From contig CABUJR010000008.1 in the NCBI GenBank assembly GCA_902492015.1, positions 45,891-109,890 on the forward strand: DNA of 64,000 nt, in the 5' to 3' direction. This stretch comes from an uncultured Eubacteriales bacterium (GTDB lineage Bacteria > Bacillota > Clostridia > TANB77 > CAG-508). Positions 24,305 to 33,590 of this stretch are shown one piece after another; the stretch's first letter is position 1, and each line of letters begins with the position of its first letter. A program made the position numbers and the translations under genes. The notes under the pieces are model-generated. The model ran no database searches and had not been told where the DNA came from. It saw only the letters and a program-made list of their open reading frames with translations.

Positions 24305-25219
24305 TTACTTATTATTATTTTTTTCATTTTTTACTATATCTGACATAGCTCCTAAACTTCCAAGAGCTTGTGTTGCTTCAAAAGGAATAAATATTTTGTT
24401 TGCTTGACCTTTGGCAACTTCTTGTAAAGCTTCTAGTGATTTTAATTGAACTAATTTTTCATCAGGATCAGATTTTTTAATTGCGTCATAAACTCTTTGA
24501 ATTTCTTGAGCTCTAGCATCAGCAACTTGTTTAATAGCTTCGGCCTCACCAGTAGCTCTTCTAATTCTAGATTCTCTATCAGCTTCTGCATCTAATATTG
24601 CAGCTTGTTTTCTACCTTCAGCAAGTGTAATAGCAGATTGTCTTTCTCCTTCGGCTTCAAGAATTAAAGCTCTTTTATTTCTTTCAGCATTCATTTGTTT
24701 TTCCATTGCATCTCTAATATCAGCAGGTGGAGTAATATCTTTAATTTCAACTCTGTCTATTTTACAACCCCAAGCATCTGTTGCTTCATCAAGAATAACT
24801 CTTAATTTATCATTAATTTCGTCTCTTGAGCTGAAAGTTTGGTCTAATTCCATTTTACCAACAATATCACGAATGGTTGTTATTGCTAGGTATTCAATAC
24901 CTTTTTTCAAACTTTGAATTTCATATACTGCTTTAGCTGGATCTGTAATTTTGTAGAACACAACAGTATCTATAGTAATTGTAACATTATCTGATGTGAT
25001 AACTCCTTGTGGTGGAATATCCATTGTTTGTTGTTTTAAACTAACAACTGAACGAACCTTATCTAAGAAAGGTATGATAATTGTAAGACCTGCATCAGCT
25101 ACTTTATGAAATCTACCTAATCTTTCGATAATATAAACTTCTGATTGTCTAACAACTTTGATTGTTTTGTAAGCTACAATACAAATGATAACAAATAATA
25201 CTAATAAAAATCCTCCCAT
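24305..25219 (-). CDS. Stomatin-like SPFH/Band 7 membrane protein
   Basis: The 304-residue protein has one N-terminal membrane segment (about 3-15) and a Band 7 domain starting at SEVYIIERLGRFHKVADAGL. A coiled-coil tail rich in Ala, Glu and Arg (EAEGERQSAITLAEGRKQAA) and a C-terminal FIPFEATQALGSLG complete it. It is of the QmcA/slipin type and should oligomerize into membrane rings. It is translated 29 bases after an NfeD gene, the classic partner of stomatins. Confidence 0.93.
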   Translation of the reverse strand: MGGFLLVLFVIICIVAYKTIKVVRQSEVYIIERLGRFHKVADAGLTIIIPFLDKVRSVVSLKQQTMDIPPQGVITSDNVTITIDTVVFYKITDPAKAVYEIQSLKKGIEYLAITTIRDIVGKMELDQTFSSRDEINDKLRVILDEATDAWGCKIDRVEIKDITPPADIRDAMEKQMNAERNKRALILEAEGERQSAITLAEGRKQAAILDAEADRESRIRRATGEAEAIKQVADARAQEIQRVYDAIKKSDPDEKLVQLKSLEALQEVAKGQANKIFIPFEATQALGSLGAMSDIVKNEKNNNK

Positions 25220-25248
25220 ATTATTAAAACTCCTCCTTAAATTTTATA

Positions 25249-25683
25249 TTAGTGTTTCATTAATGGTTTTACTAAAACCTTAACTCCGTCAATTTTTTCT
25301 ATTATAACTTCGGTATCTTTGGCAATATATGTATCATCAACAGATTTAGCAGACCAGGTTTCGCCATTAATTTTTACTTGACCTTTACCTTCAATAGGTT
25401 CAATGTCTACAACAACTTTACCAACTTTACCTTCTATAGAATAAGCATTTGTTTTTACGAAGCTTTCTTTTGGCAAAATTTTATTTACAAAAGGTTTTGT
25501 TGCAAATAATAAAATTGTAGAAACAATTAAAAAGATAACAGTTTGAGCTATAACACTTTCGATAAAGAAACTTGCTATCATTGCTACTAAAGCACCTATT
25601 GCAAACCAAAATATTAAAAATCCCATGTTAAGGATTTCAATAATTAGGAATATGCCAGCGGCTACTAACCATAATTTCCACAT
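25249..25683 (-). CDS. NfeD-family membrane protein
   Basis: The ATG with GGAGG upstream gives 144 residues. There are membrane segments near 4-25, 30-48 and 52-72, then a C-terminal OB-fold domain (NAYSIEGKVGKVVVDIEPIE, then VKINGETWSAKS). This short NfeD form lacks the protease half and accompanies stomatins in an operon, as here. It presumably stabilises or positions the stomatin ring. Confidence 0.88.
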   Translation of the reverse strand: MWKLWLVAAGIFLIIEILNMGFLIFWFAIGALVAMIASFFIESVIAQTVIFLIVSTILLFATKPFVNKILPKESFVKTNAYSIEGKVGKVVVDIEPIEGKGQVKINGETWSAKSVDDTYIAKDTEVIIEKIDGVKVLVKPLMKH

Positions 25684-26121
25684 ATTAACCTCCAATCCAT
25701 TCTTACAAAAGAATAATAAACTTCATTTCTATTATACTATATAACTTTACAAAAGAAAACAGTTTTTGTCAAAAAACTACAAAATATTTATTACTATTAG
25801 CTATTATAAGATAAAATAAGTTAAATAGACTAAAAAAGTGATTAAATTATATAGTAAATTATTAAATAATTTTATTTTTAAAATAAAAAATTACATATTT
25901 AATAAAGAATATGAAGCAAAATATAATTTATTCAGAATAAAACTAAAAATAAAAATAATTATTAATTTTTTTATTAAACATTGAAAACTCTTAAAATTAG
26001 AAAATTTTTTTTGATAATATTTCTAATAATTGTAATTTTATCTAGATTTTTTTAAAACCATATTATATAATTCAAACTATAATTATAATTAAAGAAATTA
26101 AATGGAGTAAGAATTGAACAA
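25684..26121. other. AT-rich divergent intergenic region
   Basis: These 438 bases between the divergent NfeD and GH18-like genes contain only A/T-rich sequence. A TATAAT at about 25734-25739 on the minus strand is the likely -10 box of the NfeD operon. No gene, RNA or repeat is recognised. Confidence 0.5.
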
Positions 26122-27306
26122 ATGAAAAAAAAGCAAAAAAAATTAAATAAGTTAGCAATAAGAAGATGTATAATTGTTTTTTTAGCAATAATAATTTTTT
26201 TAATATTAATTTCAAGTATAATAAATAAAAATAAGAATAAGTATAAAGAATTAACAATCCTTTTAAATAATGAGTTTATAGAAGCTTCAAAAGAAGTAAT
26301 AATAGAAGATGATAACATATTTTTTTCAAAAGAGGACATAAAGAGAGTATTTGATGACACTATATATTATAACGAAGCAGAAAAAGAGTTAATAACTACA
26401 TATAATACACATGTTGCTTTATTAAAAGTGGATGAACAATATGCTCTAATAAATGATCAAAATGTGGAATTAAAAGGTAAGTTGAAAGAAGCAAATGATA
26501 CAATTTATTTGCCATTAACAGATTTAGAAGCTGTTTATGATATAGATTTAGAATTTTCAAAAAATAGTAATAGGATAATAATTGATTCTACTCAAAAAAA
26601 GAAAGTTGAAGCAACTATCTTAAAAAGAACTAATGTAAAGAATAAAAAAGGATTATTTAGTAAAAATATAGAGAAATTAATAATAGGTGACAAAGTTACT
26701 GTTTTAGAAGAAAATGGTAACTATAAGAAGATAAGAACAGCTTTAGGAAATATAGGATATGTAAAATCCAAGGCATTATCTGATGATATTGTAATTAGAG
26801 AAGATTTGCAAACTAATAATAAACAAGAATTAGTAGTTTATAATGGATACTCAAATATTTCTGGAATTTATGATAATATTCAAGTGGACACCAGCAAGCT
26901 AAATGTTGTAGTACCAACATTTTTCTATATAGAAAAAAATTCAGAAGTATTAGATAAATCATCAGTAGGTACAGCAACTTATGCTGTTTATAAAAATTGG
27001 ACAGATTCTAATAAATTACAAATATTACCAGTACTTACAAATGACGTTCCTATATCAACAAGTTTACTTTCATATTCAGAAAGAAGTACAATAATTAATT
27101 CTGTAAAAGAATTAGTAAAAAAGAACAATTATATTGGGATAAATATAGATTTTGAAAAAATAGATGATCCAAATAGTTTTTACAGATTTATTTTAGAATT
27201 GGTACCAAGATTTAAAGCAGAAGATTTAAAAGTTTTTGTAACTTTAAATAATACTATAGATAAAGAAAAAATTGAAAATGTAGTAGATTATATAATTGAA
27301 GAATAA
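26122..27306 (+). pseudogene. Truncated SH3/GH18 cell-wall protein (SleL/YaaH-like)
   Basis: The 394-residue product has an N-terminal membrane anchor (about 14-33), a stalk domain of the copper amine oxidase N-like kind (about 45-155) and an SH3-like domain (about 165-225). The first half of a glycoside hydrolase family 18 barrel follows, with the catalytic motif GINIDFEKI. It stops at VVDYIIEE, where family members continue for roughly 150 more residues including the MAYDEH segment. The barrel is therefore incomplete, and activity is doubtful. The mltG gene starts 16 bases later, suggesting a deletion of the 3' end. It may instead be a shortened but expressed protein. The ribosome binding site is weak and distant. 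Confidence 0.6.
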
Positions 27307-27322
27307 AATAGGAGAGAAAAAT

Positions 27323-28411
27323 ATGAAAAAAATAGTAATTTTACTAATAATTATTTTAGCAATAGTGATTATAGGTATAGCAGGAATATTTATTTGGTAT
27401 AACAGTAACTTAAAACCTGTAAGTAAAGTTCCTGTGGAAGAAAATGAAGTGATTAGAGTTGAAATACCAGAAGGATATGGGATTTCAGATATTGCAAAAT
27501 TATTAGAAGATTCTAATATAATAAAAAATGCAACTGTAATGAAGATGTATTCAAAAATTAATAACATATCTTCTTTAAAAGCTGGAAAATATGATTTTAA
27601 TAATAGTGAGGACATACCTCAAATAGTAGAGCATATTTTAAATGGTGAAGTTGCAAATGATGAAGTAAATATTACTTTTATTGAAGGAAAAAATATGAGA
27701 TGGATAGCAAAAACAATAGCAAATAAAACAGTAAATACAGAAGAAGATGTTTACAATTTGCTATCTAATGAAGAATATATTGATTCATTAATAGAAAAAT
27801 ATTGGTTTATAACAGATGAAATAAAAGATGAGAGAATATATTATCCTTTAGAAGGATATTTACTACCAGATACTTATACTTTTGAAAATGATGAAGTTTC
27901 AGTAGAAACAATTTTTAATGTAATATTAAATTTTACTCAAAAATATTTAAATGAATATAAAGAAGAAATAGAAAATAATAATTTAACAGTACATCAAATT
28001 TTAACACTTGCATCTATTGCAGAACTTGAAGGTAAATCAACAGAAGATAGGGCAGAAATTATAGGAGTATTTTTCAATAGAATTAATGACAAAATGAGTT
28101 TAGGAAGTGATGTTACAACATATTATGCTTTTAAAGTAGATATGGGAGAAAGAGATTTAACAGCAAAAGAATTAAATACTGAAAATCCTTATAATACAAG
28201 AGGACCAAATATGGCAGGAAAAATACCTGTTGGACCAATATGTAATCCAAGCAAATCAGCAATAGAAGCAACACTAAATTATAAAGAGACTGATTCATAT
28301 TATTTTGTTGCAGATAAAAATGGAAAAGTATATTTTACAAAAACAAATGAAGAGCATAATCAAAAAATTAAGGAATTAAAAGATGAAGGTCTTTGGTATG
28401 TTTATGAATAG
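27323..28411 (+). CDS. mltG: Endolytic murein transglycosylase MltG
   Basis: The start after AGGAGAGAAAAAT gives 362 residues, with an N-terminal membrane anchor, a LysM-like domain (EIPEGYGISDIAKLLEDSNI) and the YceG catalytic domain. Glu234 in ASIAELEGK corresponds to the catalytic Glu of MltG, and MSLGSDVTTYYA and NPYNTRGP follow as expected. It cleaves nascent peptidoglycan strands and sets glycan length. It is probably cotranscribed with the truncated GH18 gene and ends in a strong terminator. Confidence 0.94.
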   Translation: MKKIVILLIIILAIVIIGIAGIFIWYNSNLKPVSKVPVEENEVIRVEIPEGYGISDIAKLLEDSNIIKNATVMKMYSKINNISSLKAGKYDFNNSEDIPQIVEHILNGEVANDEVNITFIEGKNMRWIAKTIANKTVNTEEDVYNLLSNEEYIDSLIEKYWFITDEIKDERIYYPLEGYLLPDTYTFENDEVSVETIFNVILNFTQKYLNEYKEEIENNNLTVHQILTLASIAELEGKSTEDRAEIIGVFFNRINDKMSLGSDVTTYYAFKVDMGERDLTAKELNTENPYNTRGPNMAGKIPVGPICNPSKSAIEATLNYKETDSYYFVADKNGKVYFTKTNEEHNQKIKELKDEGLWYVYE

Positions 28412-28412
28412 A

Positions 28413-28456
28413 AAAGCTCGAATACATAATAATTTTTATTATGTATTCGAGTTTTA
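28413..28456 (+). terminator. Strong terminator after mltG
   Basis: CTCGAATACATAATAA (28417-28432) is perfectly complementary to 28436-28451, followed by TTTT. Confidence 0.85.
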
Positions 28457-28546
28457 TCAGTTGTAGGATAAGTAAAAAAACAATTTTCGCCAATTTTTTT
28501 GATTTTTAAAAGTTGTAATTATAGTTTTTTAGTGAAAGGAGAAAAA

Positions 28547-29093
28547 ATGAAAAATAAATTAATAATTGCTATTATTGTTTTAATAATTGTATCTTGCTTA
28601 ATATATTTTTATATAGAAAGAAATCAAACTGAAACTATATTAGCTACAGAGGAAAAATCTAAAAATATAACTAATTTGGAATCAGAAACTGAAATTACTC
28701 ATATTGATAAAAGTGCTTATGAAGATAATAAAGATATAGATATTCGGAACACATAATGATTTAAGTTTTATAAAAATGTATTTTAAAGAAAATTCTTTTT
28801 CAACAAAGAATGCTATAGTAGTTATGGCAAATAATAATACAACACAAAGTTTTTGTACAACAAATGGATTTATATTAAATAAATGTGAAAATGAGGAATG
28901 GGTTACTATTTCATCATGGGGAACTCAAGAAATAGGATTGTTTATACCACCATCTGGAACTATTGAATTTACAATAGACTGGGTAAAGGAATATAAAGAA
29001 TTAGAAAAAGGAAGATATAGATTATTAAAAGTAAATTCAAGTAATTATGATTCTAATCCACATGAAAATCTTATATTAGAATTTGAAGTTTAA
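28547..29093 (+). pseudogene. Frameshifted membrane-anchored Ig-like protein
   Basis: The first part starts at an ATG after AAAGGAG and encodes a membrane segment and linker, ending DIDIRNT at a stop. In the next frame the reading continues without stop from 28743 (FGTHNDLSFIKMYF) to 29093, giving a domain with GRYRLLKV and LILEFEV. The whole matches the layout of the Ig-like protein at 1022-1675. A one-base insertion (or two-base loss) near 28735-28745 explains the break. A sequencing error cannot be excluded. Confidence 0.65.
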
Positions 29094-29162
29094 AAATAAG
29101 ACAAGAAAATATAGATTGATTGAAATAAAATTATATAGTCTTAAATGAAATATGAATAAAAC

Positions 29163-29192
29163 TTGACAAATTAAGAAAAAATAGGTTATAAT
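29163..29192 (+). promoter_or_regulatory. Promoter of the aspS T-box transcript
   Basis: TTGACA (29163-29168) and TATAAT (29187-29192) are separated by 18 bases. Confidence 0.7.
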
Positions 29193-29198
29193 AGTTAT

Positions 29199-29443
29199 AT
29201 TATTATATGTTGCGATGAAGATGAAAGCAGTTGAAAAACATTTATACAGAGAGAAAATGCCATCGGCTGAGAGCATTTTTAAATTAAGTTCAATTTGTGA
29301 AACACATTGGAGCAATAAAATAAATGTTAAATTTATCTAGCATTTATATTAAAGTGGAAAACCTAGTGTTTTCAAATAGGGTGGCACCGCGGAAGTATAG
29401 CTTTCGTCCCTGTAACGTAAGTTACAGAGATGAAAGCTTTTTT
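29199..29443 (+). promoter_or_regulatory. T-box riboswitch with Asn (AAC) specifier
   Basis: The T-box sequence AGGGTGGCACCGCGG lies at 29378-29392. The terminator stem AGCTTTC...GAAAGCT with an inner CTGTAAC/GTTACAG and a T-run lies at 29399-29443. Stem I is recognisable: GTTGC (29209-29213) with GCAA, AGAGAG in the apical part, GATG with CATT below the specifier loop, and TTGAA with TTCAA above it. Counting as in the glyQS T-box, the codon before the conserved A is AAC at 29301-29303. That would bind uncharged tRNA-Asn and allow aspS expression. Confidence 0.85.
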
Positions 29444-29486
29444 GTTTTACCTCCGTCCCTATATAAAAAAGAAAAGGAGCGAATTT

Positions 29487-31253
29487 ATGAAAAAGGAGAA
29501 GATGTACAGAACATATAATTGTTCTGAATTACGTGAAAAACATGTAGGAGAAGAAATTAAACTTGCAGGATGGGTAGACACAATAAGAGATTTAGGAGGA
29601 GTTTTATTTATTGATTTAAGAGATCAATATGGAGTAACTCAAGTAGTTGTTTCAGGAGATGAAGAAAAAGTAGATTTTGCTTCAAAAATACCAACTGAAT
29701 CAACAATAACTGTTTCAGGAAAAGTAAGACTTAGAGATGAAGAAACAGTAAATACTTCAATAGAGACAGGAACAGTAGAATTATTTGCAAATGAGATTGA
29801 AGTTTTAGGAAAAAGAACTAAAATGTTACCATTTGAAATTGAAAATAATCGAAATGTAAGAGAAGATTTAAGGTTAGAGTATAGATTTTTAGATTTGAGA
29901 GCAAGAAAGAATTTAGAAAATTTGAAATTAAGAGCAGAACTTATACAATTTTTAAGAACACAAATGATAGAACAAGGTTTTTTAGAAGTGCAAACACCAA
30001 TTTTAACAAGTTCATCACCAGAAGGTGCAAGAGATTACTTAGTACCAAGTAGAGTGCATCCTGGAAAATTTTATGCACTTCCACAGGCACCTCAACAATT
30101 TAAACAATTATTAATGGTTTCAGGAATAGATAAATATTTTCAAATAGCACCATGTTTTAGAGATGAAGATGCAAGAGCAGATCGTTCACCAGGAGAATTT
30201 TATCAACTTGATATGGAAATGGCATTTAGTACACAAGAAGACGTTTTTGAAGTAATGGAAAAAGTTATGTATAATGTGTTTACAAAATTTTCTAACAAAA
30301 AAGTTACAAAATATCCATTTCCAAGAATATCATATAAAGAAGCAATGCTTAAATATGGAACAGATAAACCAGATTTAAGAAACCCATTAGAAATCAAAGA
30401 TGTTACAAATGTTTTTGAAAAATTAGATATAAAAGTATTTAATGGAAAAATAGTTAGAACTATTACTCTTCCAAAAGGAGCAGATGCAACCAGAACTTTT
30501 TATGATGGTATGGTTGATTTTGCAATTAATGAGTGCAAGGCAAAAGGTTTAGCTTGGCTTAAAGTAAATGATGATAGAAGTTTGCAAGGACCTATTGCAA
30601 AATTAATTCCAGATGAAGCAAGAGAAGAATTACTTGTTCAAACAGATACACACGAAGGAGATAGTATTTTCTTTATAGCAGAGCATAAAGGAATTGTTGA
30701 GAAATTAGCTGGAGAAATTAGAAAAGAAATCGGAATAAGACAAAATTTAATAGATGAGTCAAAATATGAATTTTGCTGGATAGTAGATTTTCCAATGTAT
30801 GAGATTGGAGAAGATGGTAAAATAGAATTTTCACACAACCCATTTTCTATGCCACAAGGTGGATTAGAAGCTTTAGAAAGCAAAAATCCTTTAGATATTT
30901 TAGCATATCAATATGATATAGTTTGCAATGGAATAGAACTTTCTTCTGGAGCAGTAAGAAATCATGATATAGAAATAATGGTTAAAGCTTTTGAAATTGC
31001 AGGATATACTAAAGATGATATAAAAAATAGATTTTCTGCTTTATTTAAAGCTTTTCAATACGGAGCACCACCACATGCAGGAATTGCACCAGGTGTTGAT
31101 AGAATGTTAATGCTTTTAGCAGATGAACAAAATATTAGAGAAGTAATAGCATTTCCAATGAACAGCAAAGCACAAGATTTACTAATGGGAGCACCAGGGA
31201 ATGTTACAGATAAACAATTAAGAGAAGTGCATATAAAATTAGATTTGAAATAA
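29487..31253 (+). CDS. aspS: Aspartyl-tRNA synthetase, probably non-discriminating
   Basis: The start with AAAAGGAGC gives 588 residues. The order is an OB-fold anticodon domain (KLAGWVDTIRDLGGVLFIDL), class II motif 2 (FRDEDARADRSPGEFYQLDM), the bacterial GAD insertion domain (about 290-420) and motif 3 (GIAPGVDRMLMLL). It charges tRNA-Asp. The leader specifier reads Asn, which suits an enzyme that also makes Asp-tRNA-Asn for GatCAB conversion. No gat genes are in the window, so this is inference. It is monocistronic with a terminator at 31266-31295. Confidence 0.93.
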   Translation: MKKEKMYRTYNCSELREKHVGEEIKLAGWVDTIRDLGGVLFIDLRDQYGVTQVVVSGDEEKVDFASKIPTESTITVSGKVRLRDEETVNTSIETGTVELFANEIEVLGKRTKMLPFEIENNRNVREDLRLEYRFLDLRARKNLENLKLRAELIQFLRTQMIEQGFLEVQTPILTSSSPEGARDYLVPSRVHPGKFYALPQAPQQFKQLLMVSGIDKYFQIAPCFRDEDARADRSPGEFYQLDMEMAFSTQEDVFEVMEKVMYNVFTKFSNKKVTKYPFPRISYKEAMLKYGTDKPDLRNPLEIKDVTNVFEKLDIKVFNGKIVRTITLPKGADATRTFYDGMVDFAINECKAKGLAWLKVNDDRSLQGPIAKLIPDEAREELLVQTDTHEGDSIFFIAEHKGIVEKLAGEIRKEIGIRQNLIDESKYEFCWIVDFPMYEIGEDGKIEFSHNPFSMPQGGLEALESKNPLDILAYQYDIVCNGIELSSGAVRNHDIEIMVKAFEIAGYTKDDIKNRFSALFKAFQYGAPPHAGIAPGVDRMLMLLADEQNIREVIAFPMNSKAQDLLMGAPGNVTDKQLREVHIKLDLK

Positions 31254-31265
31254 CCAATAAAAAGA

Positions 31266-31295
31266 GATTCTACTAAAAGTAGAATTCTTTTTTTT
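31266..31295 (+). terminator. Terminator of aspS
   Basis: GATTCTACT pairs with AGTAGAATTC around an AAA loop, followed by eight T. Confidence 0.8.
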
Positions 31296-31451
31296 AGTTA
31301 GATTTTGTACAAAAAATCTAGTAAAATAAATAATTAATGAAATTATAGCATATTTTTTTAAATTGACAAATAATTATTTTTATGAAAGAATAATTATATT
31401 AATATTAAAGAAAGGAGAACATATAATAAAAATTTTATTATATAAAAAAAT

Positions 31452-32312
31452 ATGAAAAGAAATTTATTAAAAATTTTAACAATAATTGCAATTTCTATTA
31501 TAATTCTTTCTTATAGTAATTTATGTTTGGCAACTTCGTTAGATTCAGAAACATTAGAAGAATTGAAAGAAGGAGCAAGAAATTTAAATTTAGACAATGT
31601 ACCTATTAATGATATTGATTTTAATAATATAGATAATATGACTGAAGAAGAATTATTAGATGTTTATGATAAAGTAACACAAGAATACACAACACAAGAT
31701 ATTGCAGAAATAATAGAAGAAAATAAGGAAGAAATAAAAAAACAAGGAATTAGCGAAGAAGTTATTGATGCTGGAACTGAGATTTTAAAAACTACTGACA
31801 CTGAAACAGTAAGAGAAATTTTAAAAGAAGATATTGACATAACAGAAATAAAAGAAAAGATAGAATCTGGATATTCTCCAGAAGAAATTGTAAAAAGTGT
31901 TATAAAGGATATTCCTAATGAACAAAAAGCTAATATAGCTATGAAATTATTTATTACAAATTCCATTATTCAAAATATTTTGAAAGTTTTATTAATAATT
32001 TTTATTTATGATACTATCATAAGAGCAATAATATATCATAAAGCTGGAAAACATGCTTGGGCAGCTGTTATTCCTATTTATAGAGATATAGTTATGTATA
32101 AAATTTCTGATTTAAGTCCATGGCTTTTACTTTTATGGTTTGTACCAGTTATAGGATGGATTATCTTATTTGGAGCAAGTATCATTGGTAGAATATGCTT
32201 AGCTGGTAATTTTGGAAGAGGTGGATTATTTGCAGCAGGAAATGTTTTACTTCCTATTGTTTTTGAAAGTATTATAGCTTTTAATCCTAATATAAAATAC
32301 GAACAAGATTAG
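31452..32312 (+). CDS. Exported protein with a DUF5684-like C-terminal membrane domain
   Basis: The 286-residue protein begins with a signal peptide or anchor (MKRNLLKILTIIAISIIILS). A highly acidic helical region rich in Glu and Ile follows (about 30-165). The C-terminal membrane domain contains GKHAWAAVIPIYRDIVMYKI and SPWLLLLWFVPVIGWI, the signature of DUF5684 proteins. The function is unknown. The best ribosome binding site (AAAGGAG at 31411) is over 30 bases from the ATG, and the gap holds a perfect inverted repeat (31422-31442) that could bring them together. Confidence 0.65.
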   Translation: MKRNLLKILTIIAISIIILSYSNLCLATSLDSETLEELKEGARNLNLDNVPINDIDFNNIDNMTEEELLDVYDKVTQEYTTQDIAEIIEENKEEIKKQGISEEVIDAGTEILKTTDTETVREILKEDIDITEIKEKIESGYSPEEIVKSVIKDIPNEQKANIAMKLFITNSIIQNILKVLLIIFIYDTIIRAIIYHKAGKHAWAAVIPIYRDIVMYKISDLSPWLLLLWFVPVIGWIILFGASIIGRICLAGNFGRGGLFAAGNVLLPIVFESIIAFNPNIKYEQD

Positions 32313-32329
32313 AATTTAAATAATATAAT

Positions 32330-32358
32330 AAAACAGGTACTATTATAGTATCTGTTTT
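32330..32358 (+). terminator. Terminator of the DUF5684-like gene
   Basis: AAAACAG-TACTA pairs with TAGTA-CTGTTTT with one mismatch, followed by AGC. It is moderate because the T-run is within the stem. Confidence 0.55.
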
Positions 32359-32421
32359 AGCATTATTATTAAATAAAATAATAGAAAAATATAAGTCGTT
32401 AAGTTTAATTATAAAAAATAG

Positions 32422-32450
32422 TTGACAATAATGGAAAATCATGCTAAAAT
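32422..32450 (+). promoter_or_regulatory. Promoter of the histidine-uptake operon
   Basis: TTGACA (32422-32427) and TAAAAT (32445-32450) are separated by 17 bases, 38 bases before the leader peptide start. Confidence 0.7.
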
Positions 32451-32488
32451 TTAAACATATTAAAAATCAAAGGAGAATTTTATTTTTT

Positions 32489-32533
32489 ATGAAAAATTTA
32501 TTAAATGGTAACAAACATCATCATAAAAAATAG
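32489..32533 (+). CDS. Histidine leader peptide
   Basis: A 14-residue open frame MKNLLNGNKHHHKK follows AAAGGAG. Codons 10-12 are all CAT (32516-32524), and the stop is at 32531-32533. It is directly followed by mutually exclusive hairpins and a terminator, and then by an amino-acid ABC transporter operon. This is the arrangement of a leader peptide whose translation senses charged tRNA-His. The start codon and binding site are adequate, though the spacing of 13 bases is long. Confidence 0.7.
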   Translation: MKNLLNGNKHHHKK

Positions 32534-32633
32534 CTTGTGTCTTTAGAATATGTAGGCACAGGCTTTTGATGATGCTTGTGCCTTTAATGTTTTTAAGAGC
32601 CTTAAAGGTGCTAAAACCTTTAAGGCTCTTTTT
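32532..32633 (+). promoter_or_regulatory. Histidine-responsive transcription attenuator
   Basis: AGCTTGTGTC (32532-32541) can pair with GGCACAGGCT (32555-32564), which can instead pair with GCTTGTGCC (32574-32582). The bases GCCTTTAA of the latter (32580-32587) can also pair with TTAAAGGT in the terminator. The terminator is a perfect 14-bp stem, 32595-32608 with 32617-32630, followed by T. The first helix starts at the leader stop codon. A ribosome at the stop would block it, while one stalled at the His codons would leave it free. The bases 32634-32789 hold only the operon's ribosome binding site. Confidence 0.7.
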
Positions 32634-32789
32634 GTATATCTAATTTAAAATTTAAAAACAAAATTAGGCATAAAGACAATCCAAAAATATTTTTATTAAA
32701 AATAGCGCGCAATTTAATAGAAATATTTGAAAAGGCAATTCTTTTTTGAAAAATAATCTACAAAGTAGATGTAAATTTAGGAGGATAAT

Positions 32790-33587
32790 ATGAAAAAAAT
32801 ATTAATAATTTTAATAGCAATAATAGCTGTTATAGCTATAGTGGTATGTGCGAATACTTTATTAAATAAAAATGAGAGCGCAGATGAAAATGTACTTGTA
32901 ATAGGTTTAGATGATAGTTTTCCACCAATGGGATTCAGAAATGAAAATAATGAAATTGTTGGAGTAGATATAGATATGGCAAAAGCTGTATGCGATAAAT
33001 TAGGAATGGAGTTAAAATTGCAATCAATTTCTTGGGCTTCTAAAGAACAAGAATTAGATTCTGGAAATATAGATTGTATTTGGAATGGATTTGCATATAC
33101 AGAAGAAAGAGCAGAAACTATGACATTATCAGATGCATATATAAAATCAGAAATGTATTTTATTATGAAAGATGGAACTGAAATAAAAAATCAAAAAGAA
33201 TTAAAAGGAAAGAAAATAGGTGTTCAATCAGGTTCTGTTCAAGAATCAGATTTAGAAAATTCAGAATTTGGTAAAGATGTAGAAATAATACCTTTTTCAG
33301 ATTTTGTAACAGCATTTACAGATTTAGAAGCAGGAGGAATAGACGCTTTATATACATCTAAGGTAATAGGAAACTATTTAATGAATTCACAAGATAAATC
33401 TTATATAACAATAGAAGCAGAAAATATTTCAAAAGCAAATGGAATGGTTATAGCTTTTAAAAATGGAAATACAGAATTAAGAGATAAAGTAGAAAAAGCT
33501 TTAAAAGAATTAGAAACAGAAGGAAAATTAAAAGAAATATCTGAAAAATGGTTTGGAACAGATATGATTAAAATAGAGGAGAGATAG
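32790..33587 (+). CDS. Amino-acid ABC transporter substrate-binding protein (probably histidine)
   Basis: The 265-residue protein starts after AGGAGG. An N-terminal hydrophobic segment ends in VVCAN, which could be a non-canonical lipobox or a membrane anchor. The rest is a family 3 solute-binding protein: DDSFPPMGFRNENNEIVGVD, DCIWNGFAYTEER and GKKIGVQSGSVQESDL. The likely ligand is histidine, judged from the leader peptide and the PepD fusion downstream and not from the protein itself. It is the first gene of the transporter operon. Confidence 0.85.
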   Translation: MKKILIILIAIIAVIAIVVCANTLLNKNESADENVLVIGLDDSFPPMGFRNENNEIVGVDIDMAKAVCDKLGMELKLQSISWASKEQELDSGNIDCIWNGFAYTEERAETMTLSDAYIKSEMYFIMKDGTEIKNQKELKGKKIGVQSGSVQESDLENSEFGKDVEIIPFSDFVTAFTDLEAGGIDALYTSKVIGNYLMNSQDKSYITIEAENISKANGMVIAFKNGNTELRDKVEKALKELETEGKLKEISEKWFGTDMIKIEER

Positions 33588-33590
33588 TAT

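Noticed and set aside
29324..29518. A 64-residue frame across the T-box
   Set aside because: It runs through the conserved T-box sequence and terminator, which explain the bases fully.
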